A model generated the notes under the pieces. It was not told where the DNA came from. It ran no database searches and was given only the letters and a program-made list of their open reading frames with translations. This document shows, one piece after another, positions 1 through 6,878 of a DNA stretch of 43,174 bases. Source of the DNA: Lachnospiraceae bacterium M18-1 (GTDB taxonomy: Bacteria; Bacillota; Clostridia; Lachnospirales; Lachnospiraceae); the NCBI GenBank assembly GCA_000403295.2, contig KE159605.1, forward strand, positions 1,602,484 through 1,645,657, written 5' to 3'. Positions within the stretch are counted from its first letter, which is position 1, and every line of letters begins with the position of its first letter. The position numbers and the translations under genes were made by a program.

Positions 1-101
1 AGATTATAACATCAACCCACATAAAAACTCAATATCATTTGTTCACTTAAAATAACTTATTTTTTTGTACACATTTTGCATCTATTATTCCCAATTATCG
101 C

Positions 102-260
102 CCGGTTGTTACTGTTCACACCCTTTGGGTGCTCCAGTAACAGTATCCAGCCCATTTTAAGTCGCCTTCGGCGAGGGGCTGGATATTATGGGAAATGTGA
201 CTTTATTGGCCGGACGCCGTGCAGCAGCGTGCACGACGCCGTGTGAACAGTAACACCCGG
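102..260. repeat. Palindromic intergenic repeat (multi-hairpin, MITE-like)
   Basis: The outer arms (about 102-121 and 241-260) are inverted copies of each other over 20 bases with one mismatch, and both contain TTACTGTTCACAC or its complement. Inside are smaller hairpins: GTTACTG with CAGTAAC, a CCAGCCC/GGGCTGG stem, and CGCC-TTCG-GGCG. The block could fold as a three-armed structure. There is no ORF in it. It resembles small mobile palindromic repeats, but no second copy occurs in this window. Confidence 0.6.
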
Positions 261-293
261 TTACAAATTTTTACACACCTTTTCATTTTTTTC

Positions 294-322
294 TTGACAA
301 ATCCCGCCCGTATTGTTATACT
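294..322 (+). promoter_or_regulatory. Promoter of the tRNA-Trp gene
   Basis: A perfect -35 box TTGACA (294-299) and a -10 box TATACT (317-322) are separated by 17 bases. They lie 33 bases upstream of the mature tRNA 5' end, as expected for a stable-RNA promoter. Confidence 0.8.
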
Positions 323-355
323 ATTTAGGTACTTACGGCGGTGAATTGCCGATAC

Positions 356-426
356 AGGGGATTGGTCAAATGGTATGATAGGGGTCTCCAAAACCTTTGG
401 TGGGAGTTCGATTCTCTCATCCCCTG
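356..426 (+). tRNA. tRNA-Trp (anticodon CCA)
   Basis: A cloverleaf can be folded by hand. The acceptor stem is AGGGGAT (356-362) with ATCCCCT (419-425), followed by discriminator G426. The D stem is GTCA/TGAT, the anticodon stem GGGGT/ACCTT with loop CTCCAAA giving anticodon CCA, and the T arm GGGAG-TTCGATT-CTCTC. The 3' CCA is not encoded. The tRNA is 71 nt with a 4-nt variable loop. It is the only tRNA seen here, and its downstream flank carries integrase debris, so it is a plausible integration hotspot. Confidence 0.9.
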
Positions 427-521
427 CTTTTATGAAAACATGAAGATGCTCGGAAGCCTTGATTTTAAAGGGTTTTCGGGTATTTTTATTCTCTCAGATT
501 TTTGCCGTTTCAAAAACTTAA

Positions 522-674
522 TCAAAATCTTAAACATATAGATATCGCCTTGGAAATCTGGCTTTCTTTGTACTTCTGATCCTGCGTAGAATAATAGTAG
601 TAATCCTTTGTAGTTTTGATATCTGTATGCCCCATTTGCGCACGGATAATAGCCTCTTCAATTTCCTGATACAT
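522..674 (-). pseudogene. Tyrosine recombinase C-terminal remnant
   Basis: A 50-codon frame begins at an ATG at 674. It contains MGHTDIKTTKDYYYYS, which matches the end of phage-type tyrosine recombinases: the GH motif followed by the nucleophilic tyrosine, then a short tail. The rest of the enzyme (core-binding domain and the Arg, Lys and HxxR motifs) is missing. Upstream the sequence runs straight into the tail-protein remnant in another frame, so the two were joined by recombination. Its 3' end points at the tRNA-Trp gene about 95 bases away, as for an element once integrated there. I regard it as non-functional. Confidence 0.75.
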
Positions 675-1400
675 ATGTTACCTTATCACCAATCCTTGGC
701 ACTCCATCTCCGCCGCTATTTGAGTGTGGTGGTTTAGTAGTAGTGGTCGGTTGCTTGATAGACGTTGTTGGATTCTTCACAGTTGTTTGTTGCGTCTGTT
801 GCTGATTTATGCTATTAATATTACTTGTGGCTTTTTGATTAGATGCAGTTATCGCATTTTGAATCGCAATCTTAATACCATTGATAGCTGACTGAACTGT
901 GGTCATGGTAGAAGAGAAGTTATTGCTGTATGTAGTCAATATATTCGCAATCGTACCATTTGCGCCCCAGATCGTATTCATGGAATCCGTAAGTTTATAT
1001 CCTACTTTTTCCGCTTCAGATACCAGTGTATCACGAATCTCAGAAGCATCCGAATTGATATTTGCTTTTACTTCACTGATCAGGACATCTATATTATCAA
1101 GCCTCATGTTAAGGACAGTCTCGTATTCTGAATATAACTCATCAAGCAATTTCTTCTGGTCTGAGATCGCTTTATCATAAAGACTTTCTTCAAGATTTTC
1201 TTCTGCTTCTTTTAATTTGTTCTCTGTTTGTTGTTTCTTTACACTCCCTTCTTCGGAATCATCACCGGAATAAGCAATTAATTGCTTCCTGAGAGAATCG
1301 ATCTCTTTCTGCTGTTTGCTGATATCCTTTTGGAAATCGTGCATTTCTTTGGCAGAATCTATTGCGTCCAAATATTTATCGGTCAACTCCTCCAATGCTT
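658..1400 (-). pseudogene. C-terminal fragment of a phage tail (tape-measure-like) protein
   Basis: The frame is open from the edge of the MITE-like element at 1401 down to a stop at 658 (first Met at 1395, 245 residues). The first 110 residues are strongly charged coiled coil, rich in Glu, Lys and Gln. A Ser/Thr/Asn-rich helical part follows (residues 110-195), and then a low-complexity Thr/Pro/Gln linker. It ends at VTYVSG, where related clostridial prophage tail proteins continue. From memory the pattern is that of the C-terminal part of large tape-measure proteins of Clostridiales prophages. The N-terminus is cut at the MITE and the C-terminus at the integrase remnant, so this is a double-truncated relic. 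No other tail gene is near. Confidence 0.6.
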
Positions 1401-1567
1401 CTAGTGTACTGACCGTATTATATCCAATGAAACTCCGCAGTATAATTTTTCATCGGCAAGGCGGCTGAATGAGGCGTAGCCGGTAGCTACGTCGATTGAA
1501 GCCAACACAGTCCGATGGAAAATTAGGCAAGGAGGTTTGTTGGAATATAATACGGTCAGTACACTAG
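1401..1567. mobile_element. MITE-like element, copy A (167 bp)
   Basis: Both ends carry CTAGTGTACTGACCGTATTA as perfect terminal inverted repeats (23 bases in all). The interior has no ORF. Most of the interior reappears in reverse orientation at 4491-4704, including the CATCGGCAAGGCG / CGCCTTGCCGATG stretch. The terminal CTAG may be part of the target. The element marks the abrupt 5' end of the tail-protein remnant. Confidence 0.75.
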
Positions 1568-1572
1568 CTCAA

Positions 1573-1794
1573 TTAATGTTTCATTGTATGGATCTTTGGA
1601 AAATTTTTAGTCTGACTATCATAACCATAACATACTTCTAACTCAGTTTTTCTGGATAGCAATTCTACAATTTCATCCGCATTATTTTTACATACCATAG
1701 ATATAAGTTTTTCAAATTGATATTCATATATTATTCCACTATTATACATTTCATTGCACATTTCTTCTAAATCATTTTTTAGATATAATTCCAA
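1573..1794 (-). CDS. Hypothetical protein, 73 residues (doubtful)
   Basis: This acidic frame has no recognisable family. The first codon would be TTG at 1794, with AGGTGA immediately before it, which is too close for a good ribosome binding site. An in-frame ATG 11 codons later has only a weak site. The predicted protein is mostly helical and contains an unpaired cysteine pair. The stop lies only 6 bases from MITE copy A, so the native 3' end may have been replaced. It could be a small accessory gene or a chance frame in AT-rich DNA. Confidence 0.35.
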   Translation of the reverse strand: MELYLKNDLEEMCNEMYNSGIIYEYQFEKLISMVCKNNADEIVELLSRKTELEVCYGYDSQTKNFPKIHTMKH

Positions 1795-1872
1795 TCACCT
1801 GTATCTAAAAATTTATCGCTACATCAAGATATCACCATATTTGACATATTTCTACTATAGGATATTCAATAT

Positions 1873-2406
1873 CTATTGAATTTTTATAGAGAATCCTTCA
1901 TAGATTCCCACAAGAACTTCTTCACCAAATGGATATTCTATCATGGTATCAGCTTCAAAATTATAGACTATTACAATATTCTTGTCCGGATCAACAACCC
2001 AATATTCCCTGACTCCTGAGCTACGATATTTGAATAGCTTCTTATAATAGTCCATCTGTTTACTGCCAGGAGACACAATCTCAATAATCCAGTCAGGCGC
2101 ACCATGACACCCCTCATCATCTAATTTTGACGGATCACAGATCACGGAAATATCCGGCTCAACATAGTTTTTCTCGTTCTTATTCAGGAATACAGCAAAT
2201 GGAGCCGGAAAGACTTCACATGAACCACCATTTTTACGAATATGCAAATTGATTTCTGTACTAAGATAATTTACTAATCTTTGATGATTTGTATTTGGCG
2301 GTGCCATATAATAAATCTTTCCATCAATCAATTCAGCACGTTCTCCCTCTGGCAATGCGTAGATATCATCTATTGTATAGGTTTCTTCTTTTCTTACTAC
2401 ATTCAT
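1873..2406 (-). CDS. Uma2 family protein (DUF820, restriction-endonuclease-like fold)
   Basis: A 177-residue protein with the Uma2 pattern: an N-terminal TIDDIYALPEGERAELIDG segment, the KIYYMAPP strand, the EPDISVICD motif, PDWIIEIVSPGS, and a K/YRSSGVREYWVVDP block. The acidic residues of EPD and the EIVSP core correspond to the PD-(D/E)xK-like active site of the family. Biological substrates of Uma2 proteins are largely unknown, and many copies occur in genomes with mobile DNA. The length is normal and no frame break is seen. An IS inserted 20 bases before the start codon, so the native promoter is displaced. GGGAGGTACAATCA precedes the ATG and is a good ribosome binding site. Two degenerate relatives lie at 4815-5164. 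Confidence 0.85.
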   Translation of the reverse strand: MNVVRKEETYTIDDIYALPEGERAELIDGKIYYMAPPNTNHQRLVNYLSTEINLHIRKNGGSCEVFPAPFAVFLNKNEKNYVEPDISVICDPSKLDDEGCHGAPDWIIEIVSPGSKQMDYYKKLFKYRSSGVREYWVVDPDKNIVIVYNFEADTMIEYPFGEEVLVGIYEGFSIKIQ

Positions 2407-2436
2407 TGATTGTACCTCCCTGTCTTAAAGAATAGG

Positions 2437-2484
2437 CTCTCGGAATCTCAAAGCTTTATTTTATGCGGCTTCCGAGAGTCGTTT
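2437..2484 (+). terminator. Terminator-like hairpin inside the IS left end
   Basis: CTCTCGGAA (2437-2445) pairs with TTCCGAGAG (2470-2478), and a run of T follows (2481-2486). One arm is the IS end itself. Such a hairpin would stop transcription entering the IS from the left and shield the transposase from outside promoters. Confidence 0.55.
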
Positions 2485-2619
2485 TTTATAAATTCCCCCA
2501 CTTTTTTCAAAAAAACTATTGACAAATCGCCTCAAAAATGCGGCGCTTCGCGCCCCTTGATTAACAAGGTAATTCGTTCCGGCGCTGCCGGTACAGATTT
2601 TTTGATTGGGGGCGATTTA

Positions 2620-4101
2620 TTGAAACCTTTTAATCCTGGCGGTCATGCCGCCTATCAGGAACGTGTCCTGACTCAGTTACGTAAATATTATCCAGATGCT
2701 GTTTCCTCACTCCCTGCCTCTACATGGGATATCATGGAGAAATTCTGGGCTCTTGACCTCTCCGAGCTGGACTCCCTCATGCAGGATCGCTATTCTGTTT
2801 TCGGTCCTGCTCCCAGACTGCCTTCCGACATGCTACGTTCCATCCTTCTTTCCGTTGAGTTCAAGGTCTCTTCCTATACTAAGTGGGCCGCCGACCTCAA
2901 AGAAAACCATCTCCATGCCATCCTTTCCGGCTTCTTCATCGGGGATACCCCGGGTACCGGCACTTTTTACGATTTCCAGGGGCGTCTGTGGCTCTCTGAC
3001 AAGGATAACCTTTCCGATTCCACCCATCCACCGAAAGGAAAGCCCAAAAAGCCGGATAAGAAGGGCGACAAAGCTCCTTCTGTTGAAAAAGTCACTGTCA
3101 AAGACCTTTTTCAGCAGTTCGAGACAGATCCCCCCACTGACATGGATCCCTGCAAGCTCCTCTACGAAATTTTTAAGGTGCTTTTTCTTGAACATTCCGT
3201 ACAGGATGGGTTGGTTGACCTGCTCAGCCTTTCCCTTGCCGGTGATGGCACCCCTGTTTATACCGCTGCACAGGAACGAAAAAAACGCACCTGTGGCTGC
3301 CTGGAAAAGGGGATCCATGACTGCATGTGCAACCGCATTTACAGCCAACCCGACTGTAACATCGGCTGGGATTCCCATCGGGACTGCTATTACTTTGGCT
3401 ATGATTTATACATGCTTACTGCCGCCGATTCGGAAAATGACCTCCCGGTTTTCCCTTTCCTCAGCCCCGCTTCCCGGCATGATTCCATCGGTTTCCTTTA
3501 TAACTGGTTTTCCATGAAACGGTTCCTGCCGGAAGCCGTTGTTACAAAACTCCTGCTGGATTCCGCCCATGATGCAATGCCTTACTACGAATACTGCCGC
3601 GATCATGGCATCATTCCTTTTATTGACCTGAATGCTGACAGAGGACGGCCTCCTGTCTATAAAGATGATTTTACCATCAACAATGACGGCGTACCCATAT
3701 GCCGGGACGGCCATGTCATGCGCAGGGACGGTACGGAATCTGCAAAGGGCAGAACAAAATTTAAATGCCCTAAGATTAGCTTTGCCGGGGGCAACGTTAC
3801 CTGTACTTGTGAAAATCCATGTTCCACTGCAAAATATGGCAGAACCGTCCATCTCGTTTTGAAAGACAACCCAAGGCTTTTTAATGACCCTCCCCGCAGC
3901 AGCAAGGAATGGAAACTGGAATACAATGCAAGGACTTCTGCTGAACGCTGTAACAAACGTGAGAAAGTAGACTATAAATTGGAAGACGGCAGATACCGTT
4001 CCTCTAAGATGTGGTACTGCCGCCTGTTCGCCATCATGATGTGTCAGCATCTTGATGCATGGGATTTGCCAAAGACGCCCCACCTAAAAGATGTACTTTG
4101 A
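2620..4101 (+). CDS. IS transposase, DDE type
   Basis: This cut-and-paste transposase is the only gene of the surrounding IS. The frame is open from outside the left IS end, so the real start must lie inside. I chose TTG at 2620 (product starting MKPFNPGGHAAYQERVL, about 493 residues) because GGGGGCG lies 7 bases before it. No ATG is available before the conserved N-terminal block. Visible features are an N-terminal helical DNA-binding part (PGGHAAYQERVLTQL), a catalytic-core strand with LAGDGTP, a Cys-rich insertion (CGCLEKGIHDCMC), the LLDSAHD and PFIDLNADRG motifs typical of DDE cores, and the distal EYNARTSAERCNKR helix with its E. It looks intact. Confidence 0.85.
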   Translation: MKPFNPGGHAAYQERVLTQLRKYYPDAVSSLPASTWDIMEKFWALDLSELDSLMQDRYSVFGPAPRLPSDMLRSILLSVEFKVSSYTKWAADLKENHLHAILSGFFIGDTPGTGTFYDFQGRLWLSDKDNLSDSTHPPKGKPKKPDKKGDKAPSVEKVTVKDLFQQFETDPPTDMDPCKLLYEIFKVLFLEHSVQDGLVDLLSLSLAGDGTPVYTAAQERKKRTCGCLEKGIHDCMCNRIYSQPDCNIGWDSHRDCYYFGYDLYMLTAADSENDLPVFPFLSPASRHDSIGFLYNWFSMKRFLPEAVVTKLLLDSAHDAMPYYEYCRDHGIIPFIDLNADRGRPPVYKDDFTINNDGVPICRDGHVMRRDGTESAKGRTKFKCPKISFAGGNVTCTCENPCSTAKYGRTVHLVLKDNPRLFNDPPRSSKEWKLEYNARTSAERCNKREKVDYKLEDGRYRSSKMWYCRLFAIMMCQHLDAWDLPKTPHLKDVL

Positions 4102-4146
4102 GCAATCCGCTTAACTGAATAAGCAATACCATTATAAACCCTGTCT

Positions 4147-4178
4147 GGCGCATGGTCTAGTAAACTGCGCCTTTTTTC
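4147..4178 (+). terminator. Rho-independent terminator of the transposase gene
   Basis: GGCGCA (4147-4152) pairs with TGCGCC (4166-4171), immediately followed by six T. It lies 45 bases after the transposase stop, within the IS. Confidence 0.75.
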
Positions 4179-4280
4179 CCAAAATTTGTTTCAGCAATTC
4201 TATTTTGGATAATATTTACTTTTCAATGTTCAGTCAGCTACCGAGTTTTGGTCGGCAGGCTCAAGATTCCGAGAGCCTAT

Positions 4281-4490
4281 AAAGATATTAGAATTATAGG
4301 GTATTGCGGTTAAGAATACAACGATTATCTCAGAATAATATATCTATTTTCAGTTATTATTTTAAATATACATTATACATTGGTTCAAATTTAAGTATTA
4401 CTTTCCTGAATCCTTTTAATTCATTTACTATTGATTCTCTTACATTCATGTTTGAAGATGGCGTTGCATATATACACACTGGCAAACAAC
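4281..4490. other. Gene-free AT-rich gap between IS and MITE copy B
   Basis: This 210-base AT-rich stretch begins with the IS target duplication and has no credible gene, terminator or RNA. It is presumably the original upstream region of the Uma2 gene that was separated by the IS insertion. Confidence 0.5.
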
Positions 4491-4704
4491 CTAGTGTACT
4501 GACCGTATTATATTCCAACAAACCTCCTTGTCTAATTTTCCATCGGGCTGTGTTGGCTTCAATCGACGATTAGGTCATAAGGAATCCTCCCGCAAGCGGG
4601 TCCCTCCTTGTGACAACAGTAACCACATCGCCTCATTCAGTCGCCTTGCCGATGAAAAATTATCCTGCGGAGTTTCATTGGATATAATGCGGTCAGTACA
4701 CTAG
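4491..4704. mobile_element. MITE-like element, copy B (214 bp, inverted relative to A)
   Basis: It has the same CTAGTGTACTGACCGTATTA end as copy A; the right end differs at one base (ATGCGG for ATACGG). The interior matches copy A in reverse orientation but carries an extra segment around 4573-4632 containing the small hairpin CCCGC-AAG-CGGG. No ORF is present. Together with copy A it brackets the IS and the Uma2 gene. Confidence 0.75.
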
Positions 4705-4814
4705 GGTAATGGGGACACGCCAATATCTCCGTTACCTTCTACAGCGAAAAATTTAGAGGTATGGTTTTTGTTTTCAGAATCTATATTTATTTTTATATTC
4801 CTGTCTTCCATCCA

Positions 4815-5049
4815 CTACAATATCTTTATATAGAATCCTTCATAGGTTCCCACAGGAACCACTTCACCAAATGGATATTCTATCATGGTATCAGCCTCAA
4901 AATTGTAAACTGTCACAATATACCTATGATCCCCCCAATACTCTCCGACTCTATTCGCTGAACGTGTTAGTTGTATGAGCAGATATATTTCACACTCTTT
5001 AAATCATGATAACTGTCTCTTCTTCCGTGGTAATGGCGGCATAATATAT
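4815..5049 (-). pseudogene. Decayed Uma2 family gene, remnant 1
   Basis: The 3' part (4815-4920) translates to VYNFEADTMIEYPFGE followed by VPVGTYEGF and is nearly identical to the end of the intact Uma2 gene at 1873. Going upstream, GEYWGDHRYIVTVYNF matches its REYWVVDP region. KIYYAAITTEEE near 5049 matches the KIYYMAPP strand of the N-terminal half. The middle of the gene is deleted and the frame is broken. It is a relic of a second, closely related copy. Confidence 0.7.
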
Positions 5050-5077
5050 TTTACATTATTTCTACGCTGATTATAGA

Positions 5078-5164
5078 CTATTTGATACTGATTTCCGAAA
5101 AATCAATTTCAAAATCATCATAAATTCCTGCCTTGACCTTTTGTGAAAAAGTATAATCCTCACT
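5078..5164 (-). pseudogene. Uma2 family C-terminal remnant 2
   Basis: A 28-codon frame reads SQKVKAGIYDDFEIDFSEI and then a stop. The pattern (basic residue, AGIYDDF, then ID-F-SE-I) is the usual C-terminus of Uma2 proteins but differs from the copy at 1873, so it comes from a different paralogue. Upstream codons are in other frames with stops. Not functional. Confidence 0.6.
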
Positions 5165-5309
5165 TCATTCTTATTTCTGTTATCTATAAAAGAACGGTAT
5201 ATTTGTGAAAGCCCTCTATTTTCGGCATTGTTCAACTATTTTGTGTATTACAGGCGTACAATTCAATCTGCTGTAACATCATGAACCATTGAACACGCTG
5301 AACTAATTA
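5165..5309. other. Short AT-rich gap, candidate left junction of the satellite
   Basis: No gene is seen. The only notable sequence is TTGTGTATTA at 5241-5250, which recurs twice next to the integrase gene in the same orientation (12804-12813 and 12815-12824). Confidence 0.4.
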
Positions 5310-5338
5310 TTTACAAGTGAACAAAACAATGTTATAAT
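5310..5338 (+). promoter_or_regulatory. Promoter of the antitoxin RNA
   Basis: TTTACA (5310-5315) and a consensus TATAAT (5333-5338) are 17 bases apart. Transcription would start near 5345 and run toward the converging toxin gene. Confidence 0.8.
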
Positions 5339-5344
5339 CATAAA

Positions 5345-5440
5345 CATAAAAGGAGCAACCGCCCACAAAGTGGTTAGCCTCATAAGTTGCTGATAAACCT
5401 ACCTAATCCGCCAAGATTACAAGGTAGGTTTATTTATTTT
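5345..5440 (+). ncRNA. Type I antitoxin RNA (antisense to toxin mRNA 3' end)
   Basis: The RNA starts just after a strong promoter and begins with GGAGCAACCGCCCAC, the typical opening of small antisense RNAs that control holin-like toxins. It can fold as AGCAAC/GTTGCT enclosing CCAC-AAA-GTGG. It ends at the bidirectional terminator (5393-5433), so its 3' part is complementary to the 3' untranslated end of the toxin transcript. By analogy with TxpA/RatA it should pair with and destabilise that mRNA. Confidence 0.7.
5393..5440. terminator. Bidirectional terminator shared by toxin and antitoxin
   Basis: ATAAACCTACCT (5393-5404) pairs with AGGTAGGTTTAT (5422-5433), a 12-bp stem with a 17-base loop. 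A T-rich tail follows on the plus strand (5434-5440). Confidence 0.8.
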
Positions 5441-5529
5441 CGCTTGTTGTTCCTATCTATGTAGGCAAGCAATGCAATGAGGAATGAGCCGCCCAGAAAT
5501 AACAGGCTTAAAACTTCATAGGTACTCAT
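5434..5529 (-). CDS. Type I toxin, holin-like small membrane peptide
   Basis: This 31-residue peptide starts MSTYEVLSLLFLGGSFLIAL, a strongly hydrophobic membrane segment, and ends with a short basic tail (DRNNKRK). The MxTYExLSLxxxxGxFxIALL pattern is that of the putative holin-like toxin family (TxpA/BsrG/Fst-like type I toxins), which insert in the membrane. GGAGGTG lies 7 bases before the ATG at 5529. It has its own promoter (5601-5629), a 5' leader of about 65 bases, and a 3' end overlapped by the antisense RNA. The family is common on phages and islands of Firmicutes and probably stabilises the element here. Confidence 0.85.
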   Translation of the reverse strand: MSTYEVLSLLFLGGSFLIALLAYIDRNNKRK

Positions 5530-5600
5530 ATGCATCACCTCCCCTCTTTTTCAAGTGTAGGGAGGCTTTCCACCTTGTAACACGATTACTCCATGGTAAG

Positions 5601-5629
5601 ATTCTACCATATCTATTTACTTCTGACAA
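5601..5629 (-). promoter_or_regulatory. Promoter of the toxin gene
   Basis: On the minus strand TTGTCA (5624-5629) and TAGAAT (5601-5606) are 17 bases apart. They would start the toxin transcript near 5594. Confidence 0.7.
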
Positions 5630-5651
5630 CTCATATAACGCCCATATAGCC

Positions 5652-5688
5652 ATGAAAAAATCAATAGCAGGGATTTCCCCCGGCTATT
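5652..5688 (-). terminator. Terminator at the end of the capsid/regulator operon
   Basis: On the minus strand AATAGC and GCTATT form a stem (5663-5668 with 5683-5688) around an inner GGG/CCC pair, followed by GATTTTTTC. It separates the phage-type operon from the toxin unit. Confidence 0.7.
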
Positions 5689-5709
5689 ACTTTTATCTGG
5701 TCATATGGG

Positions 5710-5934
5710 TTATTCTGCTTTTAGTAGATCAATTGTATCCAACAGCAATTCTATTAACTCCTGGTTCCCTTTGTTGGCTGCCAGATCTACGGATACCGTT
5801 TTCCCCATGTGCATCCCCTCATCATTTGACCATGACGGCCTGGATACCGACAGGCGCATATTTTCTCTGTATAACCTCAACTCACCGCCCTGGACTTTGA
5901 CAAGTTCAGGCTGCTCCTTTTCATAAAATTTCAT
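5710..5934 (-). CDS. Small phage-type hypothetical protein (74 residues)
   Basis: The start is the ATG at 5934, preceded by AGAGG, and overlaps the end of the upstream regulator gene by 14 bases, so the two are likely translationally coupled. The protein begins MKFYEKEQPELVKVQGGELR, then has Arg/Ser-rich strands and an acidic C-terminal helix (ELIELLLDTIDLLKAE). I do not recognise a family. It is the last gene before a terminator. Confidence 0.6.
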   Translation of the reverse strand: MKFYEKEQPELVKVQGGELRLYRENMRLSVSRPSWSNDEGMHMGKTVSVDLAANKGNQELIELLLDTIDLLKAE

Positions 5935-6397
5935 TTTCTTCAACCTCTTTCTTCTTCCCATGCAGGAAGCTGCTGTATCTCTTATCGAATTCCGCAAGCG
6001 CTTTTTTATGTACATCAAGCACGAAATTATATGACCGCCCCATTTCCTGGGATGCCTGCTTTATGGTCTTGCCCTGAATGTAGACTTTAAATAGCACCTG
6101 CATATAATTTACATCATGCATATGCCGGATCATCTTCATGATGTTGTTTTCCCTTTTCCAGAGAACAGAATACAGCCTGTCGATCTCTTCGTCCAGGCTT
6201 CTGGCATTCGTCACGCCGTCACCCACCATATCGGCCGTTGTACTGGTCTGAACTTTGATACGGTCTACTGGTACGGTGATAGATGAAGCCCTTTCCAGAA
6301 AATATTGCTTGGACTCCTGAAGCTGTGCGATCTCCCTCTTTATCGAATGCGGACTTCCTAAATACCTCTGTGCTTTCATATAACTACTCACTTTCAT
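5921..6397 (-). CDS. ArpU/DUF1492-like phage transcription regulator
   Basis: A 158-residue protein. The first 90 residues are a helical, basic coiled-coil region (SIKREIAQLQESKQYFLERA, then DEEIDRLYSVLWKRENNI). The C-terminal part (about residues 97-145) has a sigma-70 region-4-like helix-turn-helix: YMQVLFKVYIQGKTIKQAS followed by MGRSYNFVLDVHKKALAEFD. This combination is that of the DUF1492/ArpU regulators that switch on late genes in Gram-positive phages. It overlaps the small genes on either side by 14 bases each. If functional, it could respond to or control late expression of the element or its helper. Confidence 0.75.
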   Translation of the reverse strand: MKVSSYMKAQRYLGSPHSIKREIAQLQESKQYFLERASSITVPVDRIKVQTSTTADMVGDGVTNARSLDEEIDRLYSVLWKRENNIMKMIRHMHDVNYMQVLFKVYIQGKTIKQASQEMGRSYNFVLDVHKKALAEFDKRYSSFLHGKKKEVEENEIL

Positions 6398-6593
6398 TCA
6401 GAATCTGCTCCAATTCAGCAATCTTCTTTCCCTGTTCATCCGTCCGGATGCCGCTTAAAATTGCATTGCAGGCCAGTATGATACTGTTAGCTGTCTTAGT
6501 GTCAAGTTCCCCTTTATAAGTCATATTCGCCACCTTTGCCAGTGCTTTCCTGATATTGTCTGGAGTATCAAGTTTCAAATTTCTCTTTGCCAT
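6384..6593 (-). CDS. Small phage-type protein (69 residues)
   Basis: MAKRNLKLDTPDNIRKALAK starts a basic-then-acidic all-helical protein with a central TKTANSIILACNAILSGIR helix and a coiled C-terminus (EQGKKIAELEQILNE). Proteins of this form are common just upstream of DUF1492 regulators in Firmicute prophages and are unnamed. It follows the upstream gene directly (stop and start one base apart) and overlaps the regulator start by 14 bases. Confidence 0.7.
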   Translation of the reverse strand: MAKRNLKLDTPDNIRKALAKVANMTYKGELDTKTANSIILACNAILSGIRTDEQGKKIAELEQILNESE

Positions 6594-6878
6594 CTAATCA
6601 CCTTCCAGACTGTCAATGATAATCCTCACGTTCCTATCATTGGGATATTCTTCACTTAACTGATCTAATGCTTCCAGCGCATCCTCTATTGAATCGCAGA
6701 TACACGTTGCTATTTCTAACTTATGTCCAGCTTTATTGTACGGAATATAATTCCATAATTGTCCATGTGCTTCCCACCTTCCACCATCAACAGGTGAAAC
6801 GAATCCAAGAGAAAGTCTTAATGCTGTTGTGCCGCATTTCTTTTTGGCTTTAATGATTAATCTGTCTATGTTTAGCAC
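6594..6878 (-). CDS. Hypothetical phage-type protein (94 residues)
   Basis: The likely start is GTG at 6878, because AGGAGG ends 7 bases before it; an in-frame ATG at 6905 has no such site. The product begins with a hydrophobic-basic segment (NIDRLIIKAKKKCGTTALRL), has a WEAHGQLWNYIPYN strand region, and ends in an acidic helix followed by RNVRIIIDSLEGD. No family is recognised. It overlaps the preceding gene by 29 bases. Confidence 0.6.
   Translation of the reverse strand: MLNIDRLIIKAKKKCGTTALRLSLGFVSPVDGGRWEAHGQLWNYIPYNKAGHKLEIATCICDSIEDALEALDQLSEEYPNDRNVRIIIDSLEGD

Larger units (their letters stand above)
2432..4280 (+). mobile_element. Complete insertion sequence with DDE transposase (about 1.85 kb)
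   Basis: The left end ATAGGCTCTCGGAATCT (2432-2448) and right end (4264-4280) are perfect 17-bp inverted repeats. AAAGA occurs directly outside both ends (2427-2431 and 4281-4285), a 5-bp target duplication. One transposase gene fills the interior. Size and layout suggest the IS1182/IS4-like DDE group, but I cannot fix the family without a database search. It inserted just upstream of the Uma2 start codon. Confidence 0.85.

Noticed and set aside
341..541. 66-codon plus-strand frame over the tRNA-Trp gene
   Set aside because: It reads through the tRNA and has no ribosome binding site.
2833..4083. Minus-strand frames of 181 and 225 codons inside the IS
   Set aside because: They lie wholly opposite the transposase gene and have no family features or ribosome binding sites.
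4304..4961. Plus-strand frames of 89 and 66 codons around MITE copy B
   Set aside because: They run across the MITE end or antisense to the Uma2 remnant and have no coding features.
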